DNA of 16,144 nt, taken from CAYQXJ01 sp964421565. Its GTDB lineage: Bacteria; Planctomycetota; Brocadiia; SM23-32. The stretch lies in NCBI GenBank assembly GCA_964421565.1, contig CAYQXJ010000029.1, forward strand, positions 1 to 16,144, given 5' to 3'. Within the stretch, counting starts at the first letter, position 1; every line of letters begins with the position of its first letter. Of the stretch, positions 7,357 to 14,291 are shown in pieces. Both the position numbers and the translations under genes were made by a program. The notes beneath the pieces were generated by a model. The model did no database searches. It worked only from the letters and a program-made list of their open reading frames with translations, and had not been told where the DNA came from.

Positions 7357-7543
7357 CGTTCTCTCCCTCCTGTTCAATCGCCTCTATGGCCTCCGACGCG
7401 CAATTCTCGTAGCATCTGCCGCAGCCCACACACTTGCCCTGGTCAATCACAGCCCCGTCGGGGGACATCTCTATCGCCTCCGCCGGGCATTCGTGCACGC
7501 AGGTCATGCACCACGTGCAGCCCCTGGTCACCTGGTACTTCAA
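7328..7543 (-). CDS. Small 2[4Fe-4S] ferredoxin
   Basis: This 71-residue protein carries two complete iron-sulfur motifs: Cys9, 12, 15 and 19 (CTWCMTCVHECP) and Cys38, 41, 44 and 48 (CVGCGRCYENC). It is therefore a bacterial-type dicluster ferredoxin shuttling low-potential electrons in the cytoplasm. Each motif is followed by the usual short AEAI/SEAI helix. The likely start is TTG at 7543, sharing TTGA with the stop of the IclR gene, with a purine-rich GGGGGAAA upstream; a GTG four codons later is the alternative. It overlaps the oxidoreductase gene by 29 bp. Lying between regulator and flavoprotein in one coupled unit, it probably donates to or accepts electrons from that flavoprotein (inference). 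Confidence 0.85.
   Translation of the reverse strand: MKYQVTRGCTWCMTCVHECPAEAIEMSPDGAVIDQGKCVGCGRCYENCASEAIEAIEQEGENDARVGSAGR
7366..7371 (-). promoter_or_regulatory. Ribosome binding site of the flavoprotein gene
   Basis: A perfect AGGAGG on the minus strand, 9 bases before ATG 7356 and inside the ferredoxin coding region. It decides the flavoprotein start over an in-frame TTG at 7377. Confidence 0.8.
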
Positions 7544-8298
7544 CTCGACGTTTCCCCCAGCTCAAAGCATAGTTCCTCGGTCATGGACTGGGCAGCATGC
7601 CCCAGCGCCTTCAGCACAGCGTCGCGCCGCTCACGGTCGAGGCGGTAGCACGGCACGCTGGCGCCAACGGCCGCCCAGGCGCGTCCATCGGGGCCGCGGA
7701 CCGGCATGGCGATTGCCTCGGCCTCGCCGTCCGGGGCGAGGTACGTGGCATGCCCGGCTTCCCGGATTCGCTTCAGTGCCGAGGTCAGCTCTTCGCATGT
7801 CTCGACGCCCGGCCACGTGCCGGCCGGCAACCCGTTGACGCGCACGACTTCGTCGAGCGCCTCGGGCTCCAGATGGGCGAGCATCACGCGCCCGGTGGCG
7901 GTGTCATACGGCGAAGGGCGCACGTGCAGGTCGGCGTCCACCACAACGCTGCGCTCCACGGTGGCCCGCGCCAGGTTGTAGCGGTGGCCGTTGCGGACGG
8001 TGCCCACCGTCACCAGTTCGCCGAGCTCTTCGGCAAGACGCCGCGCGTGCCGCTCGGCGACCCCCGAAAGCGCTCTGCGTCCGAGCGCCGGGCGGGCCAG
8101 CTCAAGCAGGAACGGCCCGATGCTGTAGCTGCGGTCGGGGGCGCGCTCCACGAATCCCAGTTCCTGGAGGCTGGCCAGGATGCGCGAGAGCGTGGCCTTG
8201 CTGAGCGCAGTGGCGCGCTGTAGTTCCGTGAAGGTCGGCGCGTTCGCCTGCCCGACAGCCTGCAGGACGGTCGCCGCCCGCTCGATAACCTGTATCAT
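7540..8298 (-). CDS. IclR-family transcriptional regulator
   Basis: This 252-residue DNA-binding regulator has the family's usual length. Residues 1-62 form the winged helix-turn-helix: the recognition region is TFTELQRATALSKATLSRILASLQELGFVERAP and the wing ends in YSIGP. After a linker helix, residues from about 75 form the IclR effector-binding domain (RLAEELGELVTVGTV, ATGRVMLAHLEPE, and a C-terminal AIAMPVRGPDGRAWAAVGAS). IclR members usually sense small carbon compounds such as sugar acids or aromatic acids and repress or activate adjacent catabolic genes. Here the neighbours are a ferredoxin and flavoprotein downstream and sulfatases upstream, so a product of sulfated-compound breakdown is a reasonable guess for the effector. 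The ATG at 8298 follows a palindrome directly; no clear ribosome site is seen. The stop overlaps the ferredoxin TTG start. Confidence 0.9.
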   Translation of the reverse strand: MIQVIERAATVLQAVGQANAPTFTELQRATALSKATLSRILASLQELGFVERAPDRSYSIGPFLLELARPALGRRALSGVAERHARRLAEELGELVTVGTVRNGHRYNLARATVERSVVVDADLHVRPSPYDTATGRVMLAHLEPEALDEVVRVNGLPAGTWPGVETCEELTSALKRIREAGHATYLAPDGEAEAIAMPVRGPDGRAWAAVGASVPCYRLDRERRDAVLKALGHAAQSMTEELCFELGETSS

Positions 8299-8316
8299 GT
8301 TTCGTATAATGAAACA
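8298..8316. promoter_or_regulatory. Palindromic operator candidate at the iclR-type gene start
   Basis: Arms TGTTTC (8298-8303) and GAAACA (8311-8316) are perfect inverted repeats around the 7-base core GTATAAT. GAAAC/GTTTC half-sites are common in operators of IclR-family regulators such as KdgR. The site abuts the regulator's ATG and lies downstream of the proposed promoter, so bound protein would block transcription: negative autoregulation is inferred. Confidence 0.6.
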
Positions 8317-8466
8317 AGTTCCACGATTTCCTGAAAGGGTACGCCACTACCCTGCCTTTGTCAAGGTCCGCGTCGACGCGCCTGCCCCATCTGCATGCAC
8401 TTAACGGCAGGACCCATCATGGATTGCCGGTGGGGTAGGCCCTGGGGCGCACGATCGAGGTCGTGT
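8299..8466. other. Spacer between sulfatase array and IclR unit
   Basis: This 168-bp gap separates the end of the last sulfatase from the regulator start, both on the minus strand. It holds the promoter and palindrome described at 8298-8364. A weak 5-bp hairpin, CACGA (8450-8454) with TCGTG (8461-8465), lies just after the sulfatase stop, but there is no T-run, so it is a poor terminator. Confidence 0.5.
8336..8364 (-). promoter_or_regulatory. Sigma70-like promoter for the IclR-ferredoxin-flavoprotein unit
   Basis: On the minus strand a perfect -35 TTGACA (8364-8359) is followed after exactly 17 bp by TACCCT (8341-8336), which keeps the conserved TA...T of the -10. Transcription would begin near 8329, so the palindrome at 8298-8316 falls within the short leader. 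Confidence 0.6.
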
Positions 8467-9933
8467 TCATGACCACTGGCGCAGGCGGCTCCGCCGGAAG
8501 AAGCGTAGGGCCGGGTGTCCCGTGCGCTCCAGGAATCGGGCCGTGCGCTCGCGCATCTCGGCCAGTTCGTCTGAGTAGCCGGGCTCATCGGACAGGTCGC
8601 GCATCTCGTGCGGGTCCTGGCCGAGGTGGTAGAGCTCGTCGCGGTTGCTGCAGTTCCAACCGTACTTCAGCTCACCGCTGCGGCAGGTAACCATGGTGGT
8701 GGCCAGGCTGTTGACGCCGCCGAACTCGACGAACAGCTCGTCGCGCCACTGGTCGCTCTGCCCGCGCAGCAGGGGCAGCATCGACCGACCGTGCACCGCC
8801 GCCGCGTCATAGTCGGCGCCGGCGGCCTCACAGATGGTCGGGTAGACGTCCAGCAGGCTGGCCCACTGCGGCAGCACGCGCCCCCCGTGCCCGACGCCGG
8901 CTCCGCGCAATATCATGCCGATGCGCTGGATCTCCTCGAAGTGATGCCAGCCCTTGTCCGTCAGTCCGCCGTGGCTGCCGAGAGTCTCTCCGTGGTCGCT
9001 GGTGAAGATGATGAGCGTGTTCTCGGCCTGGCCGACCTCATCCAGGTGGTCGAGCACGCGGCCGATCTGCTCGTCGATCAAGGCGGTGAAGGCGTAATAG
9101 TGGCGCACGGCCTCCGCCCAGTCCTCCCAGCTCAGCTCTTCTGCCCGGGGGTGGATCTTTACCTGGTGGGGACGGTTGATCTCGCGCGACGGCCATTCGA
9201 AGTTCGGCCACGGCGGTATCTCCACGTCGCGGTACATCCCGTAGTATTGCTCGGGTGCGAAGTAAGGCGCGTGCGGACCCCAGTTGTTGTGCCAGATGAA
9301 GAACGGTTCGGCGGCGGCAGAGAACCGGTCGATCATGCCGATGGTGTTCTCGGCCAGGAAGTAGGGCACAGTCGACTCGACTGGCCCTTGCAGGACGCCG
9401 CTGCCCCAGACGTCGGTGCCGCCGCGCACCCGGTGCTGCCATCCGTGTTCCTGCAGGTATGCCTGGTACTGGGGGTAGCCGAACCCTCCCCCGCCGTGGC
9501 CGGGGAAGTCCTGTCCCTCGAAGCCGCGCAGGCTCGGCAGGGCGTTGTGTTGCGGCTCGCCGAACCATTCGGTGGCCGCGGTGCCGAGGTGCCATTTGCC
9601 CGTGTAGCCGCAGCGGTAGCCGGCCTGTCGCAGCCGTCGGGACAGCAGGTGCGGGCCGTCGGGGAGCTGACTGATACAGGTGCCCAGGTTGTGGGTGTTG
9701 CTGACCATCCCGTGGGCGTGGATGTGCCGGCCGGTCATGATGCTCGCCCGGGCCGGTGTGCAGACGGGGCAGGAGGTGTAGGCCGTCTCGAAGCGTACCC
9801 CCTCGGCGGCGAGCCGGTCGATGTTCGGCGTGCGGCAGGGCGTCGGGCCGTAGCAGCCGAGCGCCGAGAGCCGGTGCTGGTCAGTGAGGAAAAGCAGGAT
9901 GTTCGGTCTGTCGGTAGGCATATGGGGTTCCAT
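8467..9933 (-). CDS. Type I sulfatase, no signal peptide (array member 1)
   Basis: This 488-residue alkaline-phosphatase-superfamily hydrolase uses a formylglycine nucleophile made from Cys58 in CTPARASIMTGR. Metal ligands are Asp18-Gln19 (LTDQHR) near the N-terminus and Asp313-His314 (SDHGE). Lys113 and His115 (GKWHLG) belong to the substrate sulfate site. The C-terminal DELYHLGQDPHEMRDL stretch is the usual sulfatase ending. The DQ/DH ligand set resembles phosphonate monoester hydrolases and some S1 sulfatases rather than classical arylsulfatases (DD/DN). No signal peptide is present, so it should act in the cytoplasm. ATG 9933 has AGGAG 11 bases upstream, inside the end of the preceding gene; ATG 9921 is the alternative and aligns with the start of its paralogue. 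It lies 6 bp after that paralogue, to which it is very similar. Confidence 0.9.
   Translation of the reverse strand: MEPHMPTDRPNILLFLTDQHRLSALGCYGPTPCRTPNIDRLAAEGVRFETAYTSCPVCTPARASIMTGRHIHAHGMVSNTHNLGTCISQLPDGPHLLSRRLRQAGYRCGYTGKWHLGTAATEWFGEPQHNALPSLRGFEGQDFPGHGGGGFGYPQYQAYLQEHGWQHRVRGGTDVWGSGVLQGPVESTVPYFLAENTIGMIDRFSAAAEPFFIWHNNWGPHAPYFAPEQYYGMYRDVEIPPWPNFEWPSREINRPHQVKIHPRAEELSWEDWAEAVRHYYAFTALIDEQIGRVLDHLDEVGQAENTLIIFTSDHGETLGSHGGLTDKGWHHFEEIQRIGMILRGAGVGHGGRVLPQWASLLDVYPTICEAAGADYDAAAVHGRSMLPLLRGQSDQWRDELFVEFGGVNSLATTMVTCRSGELKYGWNCSNRDELYHLGQDPHEMRDLSDEPGYSDELAEMRERTARFLERTGHPALRFFRRSRLRQWS
9800..9852. repeat. 53-bp direct repeat, copy 1
   Basis: These 53 bases are identical to 11258-11310, at an offset of 1458 bp. 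They encode the segment from CRTPNIDRL to the EG of both paralogous sulfatases, just before the formylglycine motif. This marks a tandem gene duplication still alike at DNA level, or later gene conversion. Confidence 0.85.
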
Positions 9934-9939
9934 AGTGAC

Positions 9940-11379
9940 TTAGACTCCTATGCGCTCGCGGTTGCTCACCCATCGGTGGGCCGGGTGGCCGCTCTGCTGC
10001 ATGAGGTCCGCCATGCGCCGGCGCATCATGCGGCGGGCGTCGGCGTACGCCGGTTCTGCGATCAGGTTGTTCATCTCGTGCGGGTCAATGGAAAGATCGT
10101 ACATTTCGTCCCAGTTGTTGCAGTTCCAGCCGTACTTCAGGTCGCCGTGGCGGCAGGTGGCCATGGTGGTGGCGAGCCCGTTGACGCCCCAGAACTCGAC
10201 GAACGCCGCATCGCGCCACTCGGCCTGCTCACCCCTTAGCAGCGGCACCAGTGACAGGCCGTCGACCGCCTGTGGCTCATACTCTGCCCCTGCCATGTCC
10301 AGGATTGTCGGGTAGAGGTCCAGCAGGGACGCCCACTCCCCCACGACGGAGCCGTCCTCTGCCCCGTCTGTGCCCCAGCCCCCAGGGTTCGAGACAACGA
10401 GTCCGACGCGCTGGATCTCCTCGAAGTGGTGCCACCCTTTGTCCAGCAGGCCGCCGTGGCTCCCGAGGGTCTCTCCGTGATCGCTGCAGAAGATGACGAC
10501 GGTCCGATCGGCGAGGCCGCGTTCGGTCAGGTGGTCGACGATGCGCCCGAGTTGCGAGTCGATGTTGGTGCACCGGGCATAGTAGTGTCGGATGACCTCG
10601 GCCCAGTCCTCCCAGTTCAGTTCAGCATGGGCGGGATTGATCTTGACCTGATGCGGCCCGTTCGTGCCGGCGGCGTCCCATTCGTAGTTGGGCCACGCGG
10701 GGATCTCCACGTCGCGGTAGATGTCGAGGAGCTCCCTCGGCGCTGTGTATGCCGCGTGTGGCCCCGGCTCGCAGTGCCAGATGAAGAAGGGCCGCTCGTC
10801 CTCTTCGCTGAACCGGTCGATCATGTGGGTGGTCTGCTCGGCCAGCCAATAGGGCAGCGAAGCTTCGACGGGCGCGTCGAGGGTGGCACAGTTGAAGTGT
10901 GGGTTCACGTCGGCCAGCTTCGCCTCAAAGCCTTCGCGCCGTCGGTACTCCTCCAATCCGGGAAAGGTCGGCCACTCGAAGCCGCGCGTTCTGGGCGTGG
11001 AGCGGTCGAAGTCGAGCCCGAAGGTATGGCTCTCGCGCGCGCCCAGGTGCCACTTGCCCGTGTGGCCGCAGCGGTATCCCGCCCGGGCCAACCGGCGCGG
11101 CAACAGGTGAGGACTGTCAGGCAGTTCCTTGACCGGAGTCGGCAGGTCGTTGCAGTTGCACAGCACGCCGTGGTTGTGCACGTGCCGGCCGGTCATGATG
11201 GTCGCCCGGGCAGGCGAGCAGACGGGACAGGAGGTGTAGGCTGTCTCGAAGCGCACGCCCTCGGCGGCGAGCCGGTCGATGTTCGGCGTGCGGCAGGGCG
11301 TCGGGCCGTAACAACCAAGCCCGGAGAGGCGGTGCTGGTCAGTGAAGAACAGGAGGATATTGGGTCTGTGGGTAGGCAT
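9940..11379 (-). CDS. Type I sulfatase, no signal peptide (array member 2)
   Basis: This 479-residue sulfatase is a close paralogue of the gene that follows it. The first 70 residues differ at only about ten positions. The formylglycine site is Cys54 in CSPARATIMTGR, metal ligands are Asp14-Gln15 and Asp300-His301, and the sulfate-contacting GKWHLG lies at about 108-113. The C-terminal DEMYDLSIDPHEMNNL is the family's usual ending. As in its paralogue, PNILLF begins at residue 6, leaving no room for a signal peptide. The ATG at 11379 has a GGGAAG about 4 bases upstream as its ribosome site. It is separated from the upstream sulfatase by 139 bp, the largest gap in the array, so it may have its own promoter, though I see none that is convincing. 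Substrate is unknown. Confidence 0.9.
   Translation of the reverse strand: MPTHRPNILLFFTDQHRLSGLGCYGPTPCRTPNIDRLAAEGVRFETAYTSCPVCSPARATIMTGRHVHNHGVLCNCNDLPTPVKELPDSPHLLPRRLARAGYRCGHTGKWHLGARESHTFGLDFDRSTPRTRGFEWPTFPGLEEYRRREGFEAKLADVNPHFNCATLDAPVEASLPYWLAEQTTHMIDRFSEEDERPFFIWHCEPGPHAAYTAPRELLDIYRDVEIPAWPNYEWDAAGTNGPHQVKINPAHAELNWEDWAEVIRHYYARCTNIDSQLGRIVDHLTERGLADRTVVIFCSDHGETLGSHGGLLDKGWHHFEEIQRVGLVVSNPGGWGTDGAEDGSVVGEWASLLDLYPTILDMAGAEYEPQAVDGLSLVPLLRGEQAEWRDAAFVEFWGVNGLATTMATCRHGDLKYGWNCNNWDEMYDLSIDPHEMNNLIAEPAYADARRMMRRRMADLMQQSGHPAHRWVSNRERIGV
11258..11310. repeat. 53-bp direct repeat, copy 2
   Basis: Identical to 9800-9852 and in the same orientation and codon frame, within the second paralogous sulfatase. 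Flanking sequence on both sides is also highly similar with scattered, mostly silent changes. Confidence 0.85.
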
Positions 11380-11413
11380 CGGGCTTCCCGCTCGGCTAAG
11401 TGGGGGTCAGTTG

Positions 11414-11460
11414 GGCGACGTTCTGCGGCTGGGCTGCGCGTCATGCCGGGTCACGTCGCC
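11414..11460. promoter_or_regulatory. Inverted repeat in the gap between two sulfatases
   Basis: GGCGACGT (11414-11421) and ACGTCGCC (11453-11460) are perfect 8-bp inverted arms with a 31-base loop; with one bulged base the pairing extends to TTGG/CCAA outside. It lies in the only long spacer of the array (11380-11518), upstream of the sulfatase starting at 11379. It may be an operator for that gene pair or an mRNA hairpin; no T-run follows. Confidence 0.4.
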
Positions 11461-11518
11461 AATGGGCAATCCGCCCCGGCGGCCCAACCGGCGTGGTCTC
11501 AGACAGGCATTCCGTGCG

Positions 11519-12793
11519 TCATGCTTCCTCGTCCGGCCAGTTCGGCGATTCGGTGTGCTCTTCGCGTAGGTACGCCGCGAACTCCTCGGCGATGGCCGGG
11601 TGCTGTTCGCTGAGGTCTATCTCCTCGCCGGGGTCGGCATTCAGGTCGTAGAGCTCTATCGCCCCGTGGAGGCCCTTGCGCACGGCCTTCCACTCGCCGC
11701 GTCGAGCCGCCTGGTGTAGCACGTCCTTGAGCAGCTCCCAATACATGGGGCGCTCGTGCAGTAGGCGCTGTTCCCGGCCGAGCAGTGTGGGCACGACACT
11801 CAAACCGTCGACGTCTTCCGGCGTTTGCGCTCCGGCCAGGTCGGCCGCAGTGGGCAGGAAGTCCGTGAAGTACCATGGCTCGTGGTTCAGCGCGCCGGCG
11901 GGCACACTTCCGGGCCAGCGGACGACCAACGGAGTGCGTATGCCGCCTTCGTAGACCTGTCCCTTCTGTCCGCGCAGCTCGCCGCAGCTACCGAACCTCT
12001 CCCAGCGCCGCGCGGCCCCGTTGTCCGAACAGAAGAAGACGATCGTGCGCTCATCAACACCAAGTTCCTGGAGCAGGTCGAGTATGCGGCCGACGTCGTA
12101 GTCGATGCGCGCGACCATCGCCGCGTAACCCTTCTCGTCGTCGGACCAGTCCTTGTCGGCATATTCCCCGAGGTAGGGGATCTCGTAACGGCCGTGCGGG
12201 AGCGTCCAGGCGCAGTAGAGGAAGAACGGTCCGTCGGCGTGGTCGCGTATGAAGTCGAGTCCGAACTCGGCAATCAGATCGTGCGACCACTGCTCCTCGC
12301 CGCCGTCGCGGTTGCCCTCAAGTTCGACCTTCTCCTCGTTGTGCCAGAGGTAGGGCGGGTAGTAGCTGTGCGCGTTGCGCTGGTTCAGGTAGCCGAACCA
12401 CTCGTCGAAGCCCTTGCGGTTCGGTATGCCCGTGGTGTCCGGTTCGCCGAGCCCCCACTTTCCGGCGATGCCGGTCGCGTAGCCGGCTTCCTTGAGGACT
12501 TCCGCGACGGTGGTGTCCTCCGGCTCGAGCGGCACCCGGCCCTGCGGGGGAACGCCACCTACTTTCGCGAAGTTGTCCCGCACGCGTGTGTGGCCGGTGT
12601 GCTGGCCGGTTATCAACACACTGCGGCACGGCGCGCAGAGCGGCGATCCGGTGTAGCACTGGCTGAAGCGCATGCCTTCGGCTGCCATGGCGTCGATGCG
12701 CGGAGTTTCCAGCACCTGCTGCCCGTAGCAGCCGAGGTCGCGGTAGCCGAGGTCGTCGGTCATGATCCAGATGATGTTCGGTTGGTCGGCCAT
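11519..12793 (-). CDS. Type I sulfatase of classical DD/DN type, no signal peptide
   Basis: This 424-residue product is a type I sulfatase. Cys53 in CAPCRSVLITGQ is the formylglycine site, and the surrounding SPLCAPCRSVLITGQHTGHTRVR stretch is typical of arylsulfatase/GalNAc-6-sulfatase-like members abundant in planctomycetes. Metal ligands are Asp13-Asp14 (MTDDLGYRDLG) and Asp257-Asn258 (CSDNGA), the classical arylsulfatase set and unlike the other members of this array. GKWGLG near 111-116 keeps the Lys but has Gly in place of the usual His. It ends with IELYDLNADPGEEIDL. Such enzymes are normally exported, yet PNIIWI starts at residue 5, so no signal peptide exists here. ATG 12793 has GGAG 7 bases upstream and follows the previous sulfatase by 13 bp. 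Confidence 0.9.
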   Translation of the reverse strand: MADQPNIIWIMTDDLGYRDLGCYGQQVLETPRIDAMAAEGMRFSQCYTGSPLCAPCRSVLITGQHTGHTRVRDNFAKVGGVPPQGRVPLEPEDTTVAEVLKEAGYATGIAGKWGLGEPDTTGIPNRKGFDEWFGYLNQRNAHSYYPPYLWHNEEKVELEGNRDGGEEQWSHDLIAEFGLDFIRDHADGPFFLYCAWTLPHGRYEIPYLGEYADKDWSDDEKGYAAMVARIDYDVGRILDLLQELGVDERTIVFFCSDNGAARRWERFGSCGELRGQKGQVYEGGIRTPLVVRWPGSVPAGALNHEPWYFTDFLPTAADLAGAQTPEDVDGLSVVPTLLGREQRLLHERPMYWELLKDVLHQAARRGEWKAVRKGLHGAIELYDLNADPGEEIDLSEQHPAIAEEFAAYLREEHTESPNWPDEEA

Positions 12794-12806
12794 GGTGGGT
12801 CTCCGC

Positions 12807-14291
12807 CTAAGCGTGACAGCGTTTGGGTGGCAGCCAGTCGTCGGCCGCGGCCGTCCGGTCGAGCAGTTCGGCGAGCATGCTGTGCTTCACGTCCTGGTGC
12901 GCCGGGTCGTCCCAGAGGTTGTGCAGCTCGTCCGTATCGTCCTTCGCGTCGAAGAGCATACCATAGTCGTGGCGCAGGTAATACGTCAATGCCCACTCCT
13001 GCGTGCGGACGTAGCGCAGGCGGTCGCCGCGGGCGGTGGTGTCGTACTCCGCGTAGACGGCCGGGCGAACAGCTCCCTCCCGGTCCTCCAGCACCGGGCG
13101 CTGAGAGATGCCCTGGACGCCTTCGGGGACCTCGACGCCGGCCAGGTCGAGCAGCGTCGGGCAGATGTCAACGGTTGAGAAAAGTGCGGAAGTGCTCCGT
13201 CCGCCCCGGCCGCCGGGGAGTCGAACGATGGTGGGCACCCGCATCAGGCCCCGGAAGAAGAACGGTCCCTTCAGCACCAGTCCGTGATCGCCCATCAGGT
13301 CGCCGTGGTCGCTGAAGAAGGCGATGACCGTGTTCTCCAGCTCGCCGTTCGCCTCGAGGGCGGCCAGCACGCGACCGACGCTGTGGTCCACCATCGAGAT
13401 CATTCCGTACTCGTAAGCATAGACGTTTGCCAGCTCTTCGTCGGATATCCATCCGGCCTGTTTGGACTCGCGGACGTGGGCGGGCAGGTCGTCGTATTCG
13501 CCCTCGCGCCGGACCGGCGCCACCGTCACGTCCTCCGGGTCGTAGCGGTCGCACCATGGGCGGGGCGGGCTGAAGGGATGGTGCGGATCGGGGAAGGAGC
13601 ACCAGATGAAGAACGGCTCCGCCCCGTCGTGCGCGTTGATGTAGTCGATCGTGCGGTCGGCGATGACGGTGTTGTAGTGGAGTTCCTCCGGCACGGCGGA
13701 TTTCCAGCACTGGAAGCCGTTCTCCGGCACTTCCAGGGCGTTCTCCTCGAGCATCTTCTCCCACGCCCCGGGATGCTCCTCCTCGAGGAAACGGCGGTAA
13801 TGGCCGAAGGTGTAGTGGCCGTGCCCGCCGACGAAGAAAACATGCCGCAGCCCGTGATACGGGAGGGGCAGTTCGCCGCCCCCGTTCCAGTATTCGTGCG
13901 CCTCCAGCCGCTCCCAATCCTCGGCCGGCGTCTCGGAGGACAGACCGAAAGGCGCCAGGTGGAGCTTGCCGAAAGAGGCCGTCCGATAGTCTGCCTCCGC
14001 CAGTGTGCCGGGCAGCGTTGCTTCCCGGTGCGAAAGGGCGTTGCCGTTCTCCCGGAGGCGATGCGCCTTGGGGTAGCGGCCGGTGAACATGCTGGCCCGA
14101 TTGGGGCTACAGACCGGGTTGGCGACGTAGGATTCGGTGAACATCACTCCCTCGCGCGCGAGGCGGTCGATGTTCGGCGTCTTCACGTCCGGGTTGCCGT
14201 AGCACGCCAGGTGGTCGGCGCGCAACTGGTCGGTCACGAAGCACAGGATGTTCGGACGCCGCGGGGCGTCGGCGGGGCCTGGTCTGCTCAC
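12807..14291 (-). CDS. Type I sulfatase/phosphonate hydrolase-like, no signal peptide
   Basis: The product has 494 residues. The formylglycine site is Cys61 in CSPNRASMFTGRYP. Metal ligands are Asp21-Gln22 (VTDQLRADHL) and Asp328-His329 (SDHGDLMGDHG). The phrase SDHGDLMGDHGLVLKGP is characteristic of the branch that contains choline-sulfatase-like enzymes and phosphonate monoester hydrolases. GKLHL (about 108-112) replaces GKWHL. It lacks a signal peptide: a short polar N-terminus leads straight to RRPNILCFVTDQ. The start is GTG 14291 in a GTGA overlap with the stop of the upstream sulfatase, with GGAGG 6 bases before it. The frame is open further upstream to 14546, but that part is antisense-like Arg/Pro-rich sequence inside the neighbouring gene. 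Substrate is not predictable from sequence. Confidence 0.9.
   Translation of the reverse strand: MSRPGPADAPRRPNILCFVTDQLRADHLACYGNPDVKTPNIDRLAREGVMFTESYVANPVCSPNRASMFTGRYPKAHRLRENGNALSHREATLPGTLAEADYRTASFGKLHLAPFGLSSETPAEDWERLEAHEYWNGGGELPLPYHGLRHVFFVGGHGHYTFGHYRRFLEEEHPGAWEKMLEENALEVPENGFQCWKSAVPEELHYNTVIADRTIDYINAHDGAEPFFIWCSFPDPHHPFSPPRPWCDRYDPEDVTVAPVRREGEYDDLPAHVRESKQAGWISDEELANVYAYEYGMISMVDHSVGRVLAALEANGELENTVIAFFSDHGDLMGDHGLVLKGPFFFRGLMRVPTIVRLPGGRGGRSTSALFSTVDICPTLLDLAGVEVPEGVQGISQRPVLEDREGAVRPAVYAEYDTTARGDRLRYVRTQEWALTYYLRHDYGMLFDAKDDTDELHNLWDDPAHQDVKHSMLAELLDRTAAADDWLPPKRCHA

Noticed and set aside
8305..8310. TATAAT on the plus strand as a promoter firing to the right
   Set aside because: No -35 element lies at a suitable distance and no plus-strand gene follows; it is the core of the palindrome before the regulator gene.
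8608..10239. Long plus-strand open frame (543 codons) opposite the sulfatases
   Set aside because: It is antisense to clearly conserved sulfatase motifs; its translation is rich in Val/Ala/Arg/Gly with no domain signature, as expected from GC-rich codon bias.
10426..11613. Plus-strand open frame of 395 codons
   Set aside because: Antisense to the sulfatase at 9940-11379 with no recognisable protein features.
11825..13315. Plus-strand open frame of 496 codons
   Set aside because: It crosses two sulfatase genes and the gap between them, lacks motifs, and its tail is Arg/Pro-rich low-complexity; a shadow of the opposite strand.
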